Assembly: GCA_021018815.1 (NCBI GenBank)
Contig: JAITYX010000028.1
Location: forward strand, 5,845,001 to 5,909,000
DNA from: Talinum fruticosum
Lineage: Eukaryota > Streptophyta > Magnoliopsida > Caryophyllales > Talinaceae
Direction: 5' to 3'
Length of the DNA: 64,000 nt
Under the pieces are notes generated by a model. The model ran no database searches and was not told where the DNA came from. It saw nothing but the letters and a program-made list of their open reading frames with translations. Each line of letters begins with the position of its first letter. The first letter of the stretch is position 1. The translations under genes and the position numbers were made by a program. Positions 22,449 to 34,738 of this stretch are shown here, in pieces.

Positions 22449-23934
22449 TGAAGACTCAAACTTTGAATTTATATCATTCCGAGCACTATCAAGGACTCAG
22501 GTACAAACCTCATCCCTCCTAAGTTTTGATTACAAGTCATTACGAGTAATATATAAACTATTGCATATGTTTTCATTCGATTCTGATTGACTTAGAATAC
22601 ACATTCTTGTTCATCAACGCATACCGATGTTTCGAGTCACTCGACACTACTTAGTTTTATCGCATGTTCAAACAATCTCTCTAACACTTTTAATCTAAGT
22701 TCTGACTTCATATTATGAGGTAAAGTGAATTACGACGTTAATTCATCTTTCTAAGTCAGCATGAGTGTTCGAGAATTATTTGCCTAGATCAAGAACTTAT
22801 ACTCGATATTTTCCTTATAACTTGATCTTTCCTAAGACTCGACTTAGATGGAATTTGAGTATAATGAATATTAGACTCAGAAAATTCCACTCCTCTAGGA
22901 CTAAGATAATTTTACACTTAATTATCTTAATTAAATTATTATCCGTGCCTAATCTTGGACCAAAGTATTTTATACTTTGAGAACCAAAATTGTTTACTTT
23001 TGTAGGTTATCTAAATGAGGTTATCCTATTTTTCAATTACAAAAGTAACCGGCTTCAAGCTGTCAATCGCCAGCGAGATAAGGCTTTTCTACTTCGAACA
23101 AGGCTCGGACGTTGTGTCGGGGTTGTCTGTTTCGAAACTGGAAATCTTCAACGTTAAGCTCAACGGTGGTTTCCACCTTACTTTTCGGATACCATTAGTT
23201 GATTGGAGCATCCTTAAGGGTCAAGAGCCGTTGCACAACGTTCACAGCTTAACGGATCTTTTTTGAGTCACACGTAAGAATTGTTACAACGGTCACAAAG
23301 GACTTCTATTCAAAAGATAGTTACAACAGTTAATCCGCTTGGTCATCTATAAATAGAAGGCACTTCACAAGACTTGAAGATTGCTCGAGCACATTGTTGA
23401 ACACATTGCTGAAATTATATCTCTTTGTATAATACTCACTCAATCTTCTATTTACAACTCACAACCTGTAATTCTTACCTTCCGAGTTGTAAAGTCTTGT
23501 ACTCGATTACATACTCTTTCTTACTTTCGAGTAAAGTCCCTTGACTGAGCTGTAAGGGTTAATTCATCTCGCTTGTCCCTAGCTGTAAAGGTTACCTCGG
23601 TTAGAAAGTACTAGATCAAATAAGGGAACTTATGAGTCTAGGAAAACTCGTAAGGAATTGTTTAAGGGAGCAATTTTGGTTGTGTCGATCTGTTGAATTT
23701 TGTGGATTCAAAATAGTGGATTTGACTTGGTGCTTGGACTAACACCGACCGTGGTTTTCTCGCCCCAGGAGGGTTTCCACGTACATATGAGTTCACGCTC
23801 TTCCGAGTTCAATCTAGACTCGGATTGTCTTGATTATTCATCTCAAGCTTTAATCTTCCAAGTTTGTTTAAATTTCCTCATTACCCTATTCACCCCCTCT
23901 AGGGTGACTAAGACTCTTCAAAAGTGAACCATCA
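22449..23934 (+). repeat. 5' LTR of element C
   Basis: It is 1486 bp, from TGAAGACTCAAAC to GTGAACCATCA. TATAAATA is at 23348-23355, preceded by AACGG/CCGTT motifs (23162, 23227, 23252, 23289). It keeps about 280 bp that the 3' LTR has lost. Confidence 0.95.
23348..23355 (+). promoter_or_regulatory. LTR TATA box, element C
   Basis: CTATAAATAGAAG is conserved in the other SIRE-like LTRs at 35355, 41672, 42981 and, inverted, at 45179 and 53954. Confidence 0.7.
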
Positions 23935-23936
23935 AT

Positions 23937-23955
23937 TGGTATCGGAGCCTAGCCT
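23937..23955 (+). promoter_or_regulatory. primer binding site of element C
   Basis: TGGTATCGGAGCCTAGCC follows the LTR by two bases. It is close to the initiator methionine tRNA-type TGGTATCAGAGCC. Confidence 0.85.
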
Positions 23956-23984
23956 TTCAGGAAGGATCTAATAATTCAAAGGTC

Positions 23985-24910
23985 AAAAGATCTTCCAGCA
24001 GACCACCTAAGTTGAAAGGATCAAATTTCGTGCACTCGGAAGAAGTTAATGGAATGCTTTCTGTTGGACCATGATGAAGATGTATGGAACACCATACAAG
24101 AAGGCAATTACATTCCAATGAAGATGGAAGATACAAGACCTATGCCTAAAGCAAAGTTTGTGTACACCATCGAAGAGGCGGAAAAGTTCGTAAAGAACTT
24201 TAAAGCAATGAAGATTCCGATGTGCGCCATCGACTCAAGCATAATACAACAGAGTGTCAACATGTGACACAGCTAAAGATGTGTGGGACACTCTTGTCAA
24301 CACATATGAAGGAACAAGCCAAGTAAGACAAGCGAAGATAAGTCAATATCTTCACAAATATGAGTTGTTCAAGATGAAGCCGAAGAAAACATCACTCGGA
24401 TGTTTATACGCTTCACCGAGATTACAAATAATCTCAAATCTCCGGGTAGAAAGATTTCCCATGAAGAAATGTGCTGAAAAATTCTCGAAGTCTACGCAAG
24501 AGAAGATGGGGTCCTAAGGTGACAACCATCGAGGAAGCTCGGAACCTCTCACACCTAAAGCTAGACGAAGTGATTGGGAAGCTACTTACCCATTAAATCC
24601 ATGTGGAAGAAGAAGATGCCGAAGTCGGCACTAAAAAGAGTATGGTGCTGAAAGCCTCGAAAGCGAGAGGAGAAAATCCGAGTTCCTTAGATTCGAAGAA
24701 GATCCCATGGCGCTCATTGCTCGAGGCTTCAAAAGAATGATAAAGCACAAGAAATGGGAGAAAAGGCCAAGAGAAGAGTTCTACAAGAAAGATAAGAAGG
24801 ATAGAAAGGTAAACACTCATCTCCTTCAAAGTTATCTTTAACTAAGAGCTCTGCCTGTTTTGAATGTGGCAGCAAAGATCACATAGTCAAAGAGTATCCA
24901 AGGAGAAGAG
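23985..24910 (+). pseudogene. element C gag, N-terminal part
   Basis: The start codon segment seen in element A (MARNTGEFDEG) is missing. The sequence jumps between two AGATC copies, from the leader to the SSSRPP-like part. Clear blocks follow: MECFLLDHDEDVWNTIQEGN (24049), AKDVWDTLVNTYEGTS (~24265), QYLHKYELFKM (~24345), the ISHEEM-like part (~24450) and PMALIARGFKRM (~24705). The zinc knuckle at 24856-24897 has C-X2-C-X4-H but Tyr in place of the last Cys. The frame is then cut at 24910 by the solo LTR. Frame changes occur at ~24250 and 24420-24500. Confidence 0.87.
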
Positions 24911-27900
24911 TGTAATACCCGAAATTTTAAAGAAAGCAGTTGAAAAGCATAAAATTATTGAGTATTTTTCCCACGACTAGGGGGTTGCGTGACTGATTTT
25001 ATTTGCGGCCAAACAAATTACTTCGATATTTCTTCGAGAATTGATGTCAAATAAGGAATCAAGGAAATACCCCTTCTTTTTAAGCTGAAACTCGGTGCGA
25101 TTAGGCAAGTGCCCTAATTGATGCATCGAAATAAATTAGGAGACAAAACCTAAAGAGGATGGAGGAAGGAAGAGGCACGAATTGTGTTATAACGAAGAAG
25201 GTTACTTATGCCATAATGGGACAAGAGAAACAAATTGAGGTCCAATAGAGTGAAGGGGTAAGTTTTGTCAAGCCGTGGAGAGATAGAGTACCCAGAATTA
25301 AAAGACAAGAGGACCGAAGGGGGGAAGGGTGAAAGCGAGAGGAAGAAGAAGCAAGTAACACAGTAGGGGAGAGAGAGAGAACCACCGAACGGGAAAGAGA
25401 GAGAGAGAAGAGGCATGCGGGAACCGGAGCAGAGGCCGGCGAGCCGAACGGCGAACGCGGGCCGGCGGCGACGAAGGTGAAAGAAAAGAAGCAAAGCAAG
25501 GGAAGGGGGAAGAGAAAGCACCGAGCGGGAAAGAGAGAGAGAGAGAGAAGAGACGAGCGGTGCAGGGGACCCGGAGAACGTCGACGACCACCGCAGACTC
25601 GGAAAACGGCGGCGAGCGACACGAGCAGGCGGCGAGCGAGGAGGGAGCGAGAGACCGAGGCAGAGCGAGGGGCGGAACAGAGACAGACGAGCAGGAGTTA
25701 GAGCGGCCGGAAACCGGGAATGGCGACGGCGAGCACGAGGGAGGGCCGGACCGAGGGGCGGCTGAGGGCTAGAACCGCTAAACTAGAAGCAAGAAGCGAG
25801 CCTCCCTTGAACCGAACGCAACCCAAACACAAAGCGAGGACAGGAAGCAATTCGATCAATTCCAAACCCAAAAATCCGAGGTGGGTAGTCTTATACTCTA
25901 AACTATTAGTAATTTCGAAACCTAAATGGATTTGTTGTGATTGTTGAATGTGTTATGTGAATATTGAATTGTTGTGAACATTGAGTATCCGTATTGCGTA
26001 ACGGGCCTAATTGTTGTTTGAGGTTGAAATAAGAGCTTAGAACGGATTTTAGAGAATTGATAGGGTTGAATTGGGTCACGAAAGGAGTCATTTGGGTTAA
26101 ATAGAGAATTCATTTGGGAACGTTAAAGAGATTAGTAGTTGCTTAGGGTCGAACCGAACTCGCTGATTCCGAAAAGGTTAAATTGTACGAGTCAAATGAG
26201 TGGTTTTGAAGTTCCGGATAACTATTAAGGAGTAAGGGGTTAGGACATGGATATGAATTACGAGTTAACTAGGTTTTAGAGATTCTTGAACCTGCGGTAT
26301 CAAGAGCTAATTACGAACATTGGGAAATGGTAGGTTGAAGTATAAAGAGGAGTATGAATTCGTATTGAGTAATGCGCAAATGGGGGCAAGTAAGTGAGAA
26401 TGGGTAATTGTGAGCTTGGTTACGTTTGAAGTATATTAATTCCTTGAGGTTGAACTAAGCGTGAAAATAAGCAAAGGTAACGAAACCGAATAAGGACAAG
26501 TGATTGAGAGTTACATGCCCAAGGACGGACGAGCAAGAGTTAAGTAATGAGTTTAGAACATATCTCGGTCTTTGGGATGAAATCAAGTTTGAAGTTAAGC
26601 ACAGCGAAGGGGACTTAAGCAATAAAGTGAGAGCAAGAGTCATGTGACTAAATACGGGCAAGGGAAGTTGAATTATAAAGTAGAAGCATAAATGAGTAAG
26701 TGAGGCAAAAAGGCAATGAATTATGACGAACTTGAAACGTAATTTAATTGATACGCACTTGTGGTTATTGTAGCCCGTAAAATGGAAATTAATCGTACTA
26801 GAATGGTAGATGGAGAAAGGTATAGTTAGAAAGAGTGGAGAATGATTGCTTGCAATGAATGGTGATTATTCGTGCTATGTGATTACTTTACGTGATGCTC
26901 AAAATTAGTTTCGAAAGGAGCTTTCTATTTTACGTGAATGATTCTTGAATGCAATTTCTTGTGAACCGCCTTTCGAACATGAATGTGTTTTAAAGAAGCA
27001 AAGCTGATTTAAGAAAGTGAATTTATAAGGGTGACACGTGGTGTCATGCCTTCCTTAATACCAAATCGATGGAGAAAGTTGTGAAGTGAATGTGACGAAT
27101 GAGAATGTGCAAATTGTTTTGAATCGACAGAGCTACGGATCGTTTAGCATACCGAAGTGTTCGAACCGGGAACGCCCAGCTAGAAACTTTGAGGGAAGGG
27201 TTCTAATAGGGGTCCTGGAGAGACAGGATGCCCGCCCGAGACTTCCCGAAGAATGGTCCCGGGAGCCTTTTGTCGGAGTCGCGCCCGAATTAAAGAAGTG
27301 CTAGTTCGAGTCCTCATAAGGCCCGGAAAAGTTGATTCAACCCCAAAAGAATTGTTCATGAATGTGAATATGTGCTTTTAAGTGATTAAAAGAGTTTTGA
27401 ACTTTACGTTGCAAGAGATTTTAGTAAAAAGTATATAGATTTCTATTACACTATTATGTTTTCGCAGATTTCTTTATTATGAGTATTACGTGTAAAGAAT
27501 TTCCATTTTAAGGGTTTAAGACTCCGGTGAGCCCGTTGATTATTGCTCACCCCCACAAATTGCCCCGTCCCCACCCGAGTGTTGCAGGTACACTTCAGGA
27601 GCATGATTTACCCTTAGCATATTTCGGACTCCACCGATTGCTCGTTTGATGCGTGCCGAGCAATTCAAGTCAAGAATATGCATTTCTTATACTTCTAAAT
27701 GACTCGTACTTGTAACTTAGTGCATATAGTTGTACCAAATGTATATCGGACCCTTTTAGATTGTTTTAAGTTTCATAGCATGATTGGTTGGACTCCGGCG
27801 TGTGGCCGTTGAGTTGTATACTCCGAGCGTGTGGCTCGTAGAGTTTTATTATGCCTTTTTATGCAGGATTTTAAGGCTATAAGCCTATGGGTTAGTCCAT

Positions 27901-28076
27901 GTTACAAACGGAACTCGCCGAAATTTTCGAGAGAATCTCGGATCCTTTTGGGAAAACCACCGGTATTACTTTTAAGTTGAGTTTAGACAGCCAAACCAAC
28001 ACCAGAAAGAGCCTTGGGAGTTCCTCTAAGGAACTCAGCGATGTAATACTCATAGGGGGTGTTTTGGGGTGTTACA
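24911..28076 (+). repeat. solo LTR of a second chromovirus (Tekay/Del-like) family
   Basis: It starts TGTAATACCCG, ends GGGGTGTTACA and is flanked by a perfect AAGAG duplication (24906-24910, 28077-28081). Removing it restores element C gag (KEYPRRR to RDRKKKKKAMK). There is no internal domain, PBS or PPT, so one LTR remains after recombination. The layout resembles the LTR at 3357: a GC- and purine-rich segment (25320-25780), then GAG|GTGGGT at 25878-25886, an AT-rich stretch and GTTGCAG|G at 27591-27598. The long ORFs at 25150-25950 on both strands are low-complexity and not credible genes. Orientation + is inferred from the similar layout. Confidence 0.9.
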
Positions 28077-28081
28077 AAGAG

Positions 28082-28960
28082 GGACAGAAAGAAGAAGAAG
28101 AAGGCTATGAAGGCCACCTGGAGTGATGAAGATTCATCCGAACAAGATGAAGACTCGGACGACTCAAAGTGTCTCGATGGCACTATCGGACTCGGAAGGC
28201 TGAATCGGGTCGGACTCGGAAGTCGAATCCGGGTCGGACTCGACAACTCGGACAATGAGGAGACAAATCCTTAGGAGGTAATTGAATATTTCCTTAAGTT
28301 TTCCAAAGTTGATTTAGCCAAATATATTTACACTTTGGAAGAAAAATCCAATTCCGATTCTTCACAATACAAAGAACAACTTGAGTCTCTTACTTCGAGA
28401 GCATTAGTTTGAAAAATGAAGTGGAAAAGCTGAGACTCACTCTAAGAGAACTCAAGACTAGTACTCAAGCTAATGAGACCGAGTCCGAGAAACTCAAGAG
28501 AGAAAACAAGCATCTAAAACAAAAGCTAAATGTGTCTCAAAAGCTTGTTTTAAAATTTACTCAAGGTCACAAAAACCTTGACATGCTCTTAGGATCTCAA
28601 TATGTCTCCTTTCGACTTGGTTTTATCAAAGAGGAGGAATCAAATTCTTATTTAGATCTTTTCAAAACGAATTCTAGAACTATAAAGTTCAGGAAGGCTG
28701 AGCATGGTCCTATTCATGAGAATGAAAGGAGGACTGAGCCCAAACTAGCTTACAAGAGAAAACCTTCTCCACCGGTTTATAAAAGAAAAGATTTTCAAAA
28801 GAAAGAGATACGGACTCGGCTTTCTAAAAGAAGACTCGGAATCGGACCAAACCCAAAGTAATTCAAATCTGGGTTCCTAAGAGTCTTCTTCCTCGGAAAA
28901 GAACCACAGTAATGGGAGTTACTAGGTTCATTAGAGGAAGTCGAAGGGTTAGTATGTTTC
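28082..28960 (+). pseudogene. element C gag, C-terminal part
   Basis: It continues after the solo LTR with a lysine cluster (KKKKKAMKATWSDED), an acidic Ser/Asp part, a segment in which Asp/Ser repeats have become Gly/Leu/Arg by frame change (28180-28250), and a coiled-coil-like segment (28409-28560, LRLTLRELKTSTQANETESE). A basic tail (~28800-28860) leads to the IWVPK-type linker before protease. Confidence 0.8.
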
Positions 28961-31900
28961 GACTTGCACGTAACTCGAAAAAGACAAAAAGGTCATCGGT
29001 ACCTAGACCGTGAATGCTCACGCCACATGTCGGGAGATTCAAGACTCTTTTTGAGTTAGAAGACTACAAAGGAGGCAAAGTCACTTTTGGAGATGATAGT
29101 GAGGGCAAGATAGTTGGAATAGGCAAGATTGGAAAAGGAGACAACACTGGTCAACCCAGTCTATCTTGTTAAGAGATTAAAGTACAATCTACTCAAGATC
29201 TCTCGGCTATGTCACAAAGGTCAAGAAGTAAGATTCACTCGGACCAATTGCTATATTTATGATGCAACTACCAAAGAGACTAAGCTCTCAGGTAACACCT
29301 ACACTATTCCTATTTCTCGACCCTAGTCGAATTTATCTTGTTTAAAAGCATCCGTGCATGATGATTCTTGGACATGGCATCGTAGACTAGGTTATGTTAA
29401 CATGAACACTATCAATAAACTTGCATCTCATGGTTTAGTCGAGAGGATTACCTAACTATGCATTTAAGAAAGATAAAATTTGTGAAGCATGAACAAAAGG
29501 GAAAAAGGTAGGATCATCCCACATCCAAAGTGCTTGAAATATTACATATGGATTTATGTGGTGAATCCCAGTAAAGAGTCTCGGAGGTAAATCATATGTA
29601 CTTGTAATTGTGGATGACTACTCACGATTTACATGGGTGTGTTTTCTTAAGCATAAAAATGAAGCTTTCAAAGAGTTCAACAAGCTCTACAGGAAAATTC
29701 AAGTTGAGTCTCGGACTTATATCGAAAGATTCGACATAACCAAGGAAGGGAGTTCGATTACTCGGAATTTGCAGAGTTCTATGATAAGAATGGTATCTCC
29801 CACAACTTCTCAGCACCTAGAACTCCTCAACAGAATGGAGTAGTGGAGAGAAAGAATAGAACTCTTGAAGAAATAGGAAGGACAATGATGATTGAACATG
29901 ATCTGCCTTACTATTTCTAGGCTGAGGCGACCAACACAGACAAACTACACATTGAACAGATGCCTCATTAGACCCATCTTAAAGATAACTCCGTACGAGC
30001 TCCACAAGGGAAGGAAACCAAACATCTCATACTTGAAACCCTTCGGATCCAAGTGCTATGTTCACAATAATGGTAAGGATCACTTGACCAAGTTTGATGC
30101 TCGGTCAGATGAAGGTATTTTTCTTGGTTATTGATCTCATAGTAAAGCATATCGCATTTTAAATAGAAGAACTAAAAAGTGGAAGAAAGCATCCACGTTG
30201 TTTTTGATGAGATTGATCAAGGAAAACCAAGTGAGTCAACATTCTCGGAACCGAAACTCAGTCGAGATGAAGATGATCTTATCGAAGCCGAGATCGGACA
30301 GAGTCAAGGAAAAGCAACTCAAAATGAGATAGCTCGAATACCATGACTCGATCGAAGTAGTTCCGGAGCCAGCTCGGAATCGTCGCAAGTCAATCGGATG
30401 AGCAAGCTCAATCGGATCAGATCACCGAAGATCAACCAATTCAACCTACAAATCTGGTGAACCGGAGAACAGGTAGAGTATTCAAATATGCTTCAAGTCA
30501 CTCACTCGAAAACATCTTGTCCGACATCAACAGTGGGGTAAGAACTCGTTCTTCTTTGCAAAATCTATGTGCATTCACTACATTCATATCATTAACTCGA
30601 ACCCAGAAATGCACTAGAGGCCCTAAATGATCCTAAATGGGTAGAGTCCATGCAAGAGGAACTTAATTAATTTGAAAGAAACCAAGTCCGGACTTTGACC
30701 AAATGACCTTCCGACCACCCAATCATAGGAACCAAATGGATTTTCAAAAACAAACTGGATGAGGATGGGTTGGTAGTCGAAATAAGGCTACACTTGTGGC
30801 TGAAGGTTACAATCAAGAAGAAGGGATTGATTGTGGGGAAACCTTTGCACCAGCTTGTTAGGATTAAAGCAATTAGAATCATATTGGCATTTGCATCAAG
30901 CATGAATATTAAATTGTATCAAATGGATATCAAATGTGCTTTTCTCGAATGGTTTCATTCAAGAGGAAGTCTATGTTGAGCAACCCCTGGATTTGAAAAC
31001 TCGGAATTTCCAAATCATGTTTTCAAATTGAAAAAGCTCTTTATGGTCTTAAATAAGCTCCCGGAGCTTGGTATGAAAGACCGAGCGGTTTCTTGGTTGA
31101 AAATGATTTCAAAAGAGGTCAGATTGATAAGACTCTCTTCATAAAAACCAAGGGGAAAGACTTTCTTATTGTTCAGATTTATGTTGATGATATAATTTTT
31201 GGAGCTACTAATGAAACTCTTTGTCGAGATTTTTCTCAGCTTAATGAGACATGAATTCCAAATGAGCATGATGGGAGAGCTCAAATTTCTTCCTTGGTCT
31301 ACAAATAAAACAAGACAAAGAAGGGATCTATGTACACCAATCTAAGTATACCAAGGAGTTGCTGAAGAAGTACAAGCTTCAAGATGCAAAACATGCAACA
31401 ACACCAATGAGTAGCAGCATAAAACTGGACTCGGACGAAAAAGGTAAAGCAGTGGATTAGAAACTCTATCAAGGTATGATTGGATCTTTGCTGTATCTCA
31501 CATCCAGCAGGACAGACATAATGTTTAGTGTATGTCTGTGTGCAAGATTCCAAGCTAATCCAAAAGAATCACATCTCACTAGGGTGAAGAGAATCTTTAG
31601 ATATCTTGCACGGACTTAGAATCTAGGTCAATGGTTCTCAAGAGACTTAGAACCGACCCTCACCTGGATACTCGGATGCTAACTATGTTGGATACAAGGT
31701 TGATAGAAAAAGCACTTAAGGGGCATGCCGATTGCTGGATCAATCCCTTATATCTTGGCACTCAAAGAAGCGGAACTCGGTTGCTCTATCAACAGCTGAA
31801 GTTGAGTACATTGCAGCTGGAGCATGCTCGTGCTCGGATTCTATGGATCAAGAAACACTTGAAAGACCTTAGACATTCATTCAAATCAATTCCAATCAAG

Positions 31901-32123
31901 TGTGACAATCGGAGTGCAATCAACATCACTAAGAATTTAGTTCAACACTCAAAGCGAAAGCATATTGAGGTCGGTATCATTTTTGAGAGACCATTCTGAG
32001 AAAGGTGATATTGAACTTGAATTCATTCCTACAAAACTTCAACTAGCCGATATCTTTACTAAGCCACCTAGTGAGGATCGGTTTTGCTTTATTAGGAATG
32101 AACTTGGCATGATAAATGCATGA
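28961..32123 (+). pseudogene. element C pol (protease, integrase, RT, RNase H), frameshifted
   Basis: Protease is near 28995-29300, but the active site reads YLDRECSRHMSGD, so the D-S-G motif is lost. The pre-integrase finger is at 29340-29510 (WHRRLGY). The integrase core follows (VIVDDYSRFTWV near 29605, FSAPRTPQQNGVVERKN-like near 29810, LNRCLIRPILK near 29950). The full-length integrase-RT linker (30190-30700), which A has lost, is present. RT shows [13 protein letters not shown] near 30735, [11 protein letters not shown] near 30810 and YVDDIIFGATNE near 31180. RNase H has STAEVEYIAAGA near 31795 and CDNRSA near 31905. The end is GMINA with the stop at 32121-32123. Frame changes are numerous between 29330 and 31990. 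Confidence 0.9.
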
Positions 32124-32708
32124 TTATGTGTTTTTCTAAGTGAAATTATCTTTCATGATTATGTGTTACATGTTTCTTCTCCATGTCTTAATAACAATTA
32201 GTTCAGTTGACCCAGTGATACCGAGCTAGGAGCCGTTATCTGTTTGTGCTTTCCGAGTCACTCGAAACTTTACTGAAGTTAGACTCGGTTTTGAGAAAAT
32301 TGGACGTCAAACTTCGAAATCATCTCTAAATTAGTGGAGAATTTTAGAAATTTCTTTAAAAATCTCTCCTTATCTCTCTCTTTCTCACACGCATTGATAA
32401 GTGAACTCGCCGTTGGGAGACAGACACTCGGAATTCTAACCGTTGGAATCGGAACAGTACACACCGGTCCGAGGCGACCGTTGGAGAGTTTGGTTAGAAC
32501 GGATCATCGAAAGACATTCCTTTCGCTATAAATAACATCTATTTTCCTTCATTTCGCTACTTTAATCTTTGCTAACATTCACTCTCGCATACTTACTCGT
32601 ACTATCTCAGCTTTCAAGCAATCTCGGTTCTCTCAAGCTCTCGATACTCTCTCTCTCTCTCTCTCTCTTCTTCGAGCTAACTCACCTTTTTCTCAAAGCT
32701 TCTCGAAC
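32124..32708 (+). other. element C pol-aORF spacer
   Basis: The spacer is non-coding. It holds CCGAGTCACTCG (~32255), the AACGG cluster and TATA box (32410-32534), and a (CT)n run at 32646-32669 in the leader. Confidence 0.75.
32410..32534 (+). promoter_or_regulatory. candidate internal promoter of element C aORF
   Basis: CCGTT/AACGG lie at 32410, 32440, 32478 and 32498, before TATAAATA at 32527-32534, 182 bp before the aORF ATG. The reverse complement of 32437-32447, TCCAACGGTTA, fits the MSA consensus exactly. Confidence 0.6.
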
Positions 32709-34120
32709 ATGCCTAAAAGAGGTTCTCGCTCCAGATTTTCTTGGTTATGCAACCAAGAAACCTAGAACCAAAAGCCACGAGGGTCCTTCTAACCCCTCAA
32801 AAATCCTTGTCACCTAACATCTTACGTTGGATGACAAATTCTTCCCAACCACAAAATTCTCGTGGTTGAAACACATCAAAACCACAGGGGTATACAACTT
32901 CCTCTGTTTCAGCGAGTTCATATGCCGAGAACTCGTTGGTGAGTTCTACTCAAACCTTTCCAGCTTTGAAGGGATCATCACCTCCGGAGTTCGCAATACG
33001 GTAGTTCGTATTAACCTCTCTCTCCTCCATCGTCTATTCAAAGTTTCATCTCTCTTCCTCAATAGCAACCCTATCCTCTTCAATGAGGTTGCTGATGAAT
33101 TCTTTAAAAAGTATGCCAAGGAAGTCCCCGAGTCACGCAAAAACTTTTCTATGACTAAGATGAAGATTGAGGCTCGTCTTCTCTATTTCTTGCTGATGAG
33201 AACCTTCTTTTCTCATCATACTAGCAAAGAGAACCCTAATTCAAAGATTCTCAAGGCTTTGTTTGACATTCTCGAGGGCTAGGACGTAGAGCTCTTCCCA
33301 GCCATTATTAGCGAGATGGCCTCTGTGCCGGCTCGGACCAAGAAATCCACTCTTGTCCCTTTCGGAGGTCTTCTCACCCTTATCTTTAAACAATTTAAGG
33401 TCCCGCTCCCCTTAGACCCTAACGAAGTGTCCGAGGCTGCCATAGTAGTTGGCGTAAAAGAGCTACTTGGTTATGGATACCGGGAAACCCAACCGGGTGT
33501 CCGGGTTCACAGCTTAGAACCGAGGCAACCCTCTCCTCTCTCACTTCCTCCTCCACCTGGCGGTGCTTCCAGCTTAGGTCCACCTTCCTCTCGTCACTGC
33601 CGTTTTGTCTACCACGATGATAGACAAGCTCTCCTCTGTGTCCACAAAAATCCGGGACACTCTACGCTCCTTCAAGATTGTCCTTCGGTCTTTGACCATC
33701 AACCAAAAACAGCCCAATCTCAAAGTCGAGAGCAACAAGATGTGCTTCGCAAACAAAACAATTTGGTTAAAGAGCAATGGGAGATGATCGAGCTCCTCAA
33801 AGAAAGGTGCTCCTTCTAAGGAGAAGGAGGAAGAAGAGAAGGAAGAAGAGAAAGAGGAAGAAGGAGGGAAGCATGACGCAGCTGAGGGACAAGGTGCTCC
33901 CGCTCCTCAACCGGAATTGATCGGCTCGGACAACGATCCGAGTGAGTCGAAGACCCTGCCGATGTTGGACAGCCAAGCAACAGTCAAGCCGGAGGAAGAA
34001 CCTCTTTCTGCAACATTCTAAGAGGATGAGCCTCTAGACGACCTTGTTCCGGGTCGGATACTCGGAGCCGAGGCCATTCCGGAGATCCCAATGCTGCCAT
34101 CGCCAAGATCCTCAACGTCT
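32709..34120 (+). pseudogene. element C additional ORF (aORF), unknown function
   Basis: This is the best-preserved copy. The start is MPKRGS-like with one early frame change. A 151-codon open stretch (32827-33282) then holds DDKFFPTTKFSWLKHIK, NFLCFSEFICREL, EFYSNLSSFEG, ADEFFKKYAKEVPESRK and RTFFSHHTSKENPNS. A stop at 33280 interrupts the EGYEVDLFP-like block, and 33316-33819 continues with VPFGGLLTLIFKQFKVPLP and SEAAIVVGVKELLGYGYRE. A proline-rich part, a Gln/Lys-rich coiled-coil-like part (~33715-33805), an acidic Glu run (~33825-33880) and EDEPLDDL (~34020) follow. There is no signal peptide or membrane helix. The position matches the envelope-like ORF of SIRE elements, but an envelope role is not supported by what I see. 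Confidence 0.78.
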
Positions 34121-34725
34121 TCATAAGCGTAACGGTGCAGGCGCACAACATGCTCATCTCGCCTCAACTCGGACCGCTCCCACTCCACCATCTTGATTTC
34201 TTTTTCTTTTTCTTGTTTTCGTTTTTTACCTTTTTGTCCGGACAATAAAATTGTATCAACTTGATACATTTTTCCCCATTTTGATTTTTTTGTATCTACA
34301 TTCTTTCCCATTTTGATATAAGGGGAGAATACATACAAAATTTGTCGTCTTGTTTAGGGAAGTTTTCGACCCTCTCTTTTGTATGTATTTTCCGTATTTA
34401 TGTAGATATATGAATGAAGTTTATGATTTTGAGCATATTGCTTTCTCGTGCATAAATCCTTTTTAAGGTTAAATGTCTTATTTTGTTTTGCTCCGGTATA
34501 TCAGCTCATTTCTCTATTTTTCTCTCGATATAACTACTCGCAATTTTTCATCAAATGAGCTATCTATAGCGATATTCTAAGTCCGAATCACTTTAATTAT
34601 TATTCTATTTTTTTCTGTGATATTTTATTCTAAACTCGATATATTCTTTGTCAAATGAGTAAGAATGAAAACTCTTGATTATTTCACTAACAAAGTTTCT
34701 ATTCGAGTATGGAATGCCTTTCATC

Positions 34726-34738
34726 AAAAAGGGGAGAT
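34726..34738 (+). promoter_or_regulatory. polypurine tract of element C
   Basis: AAAAAGGGGAGAT lies immediately before the 3' LTR. Confidence 0.9.

Noticed and set aside
25150..25950. Several overlapping ORFs (75-138 codons) in the solo LTR
   Set aside because: GA/CT low-complexity sequence opens all frames. There are no domains, and the location is inside an LTR with clear ends.
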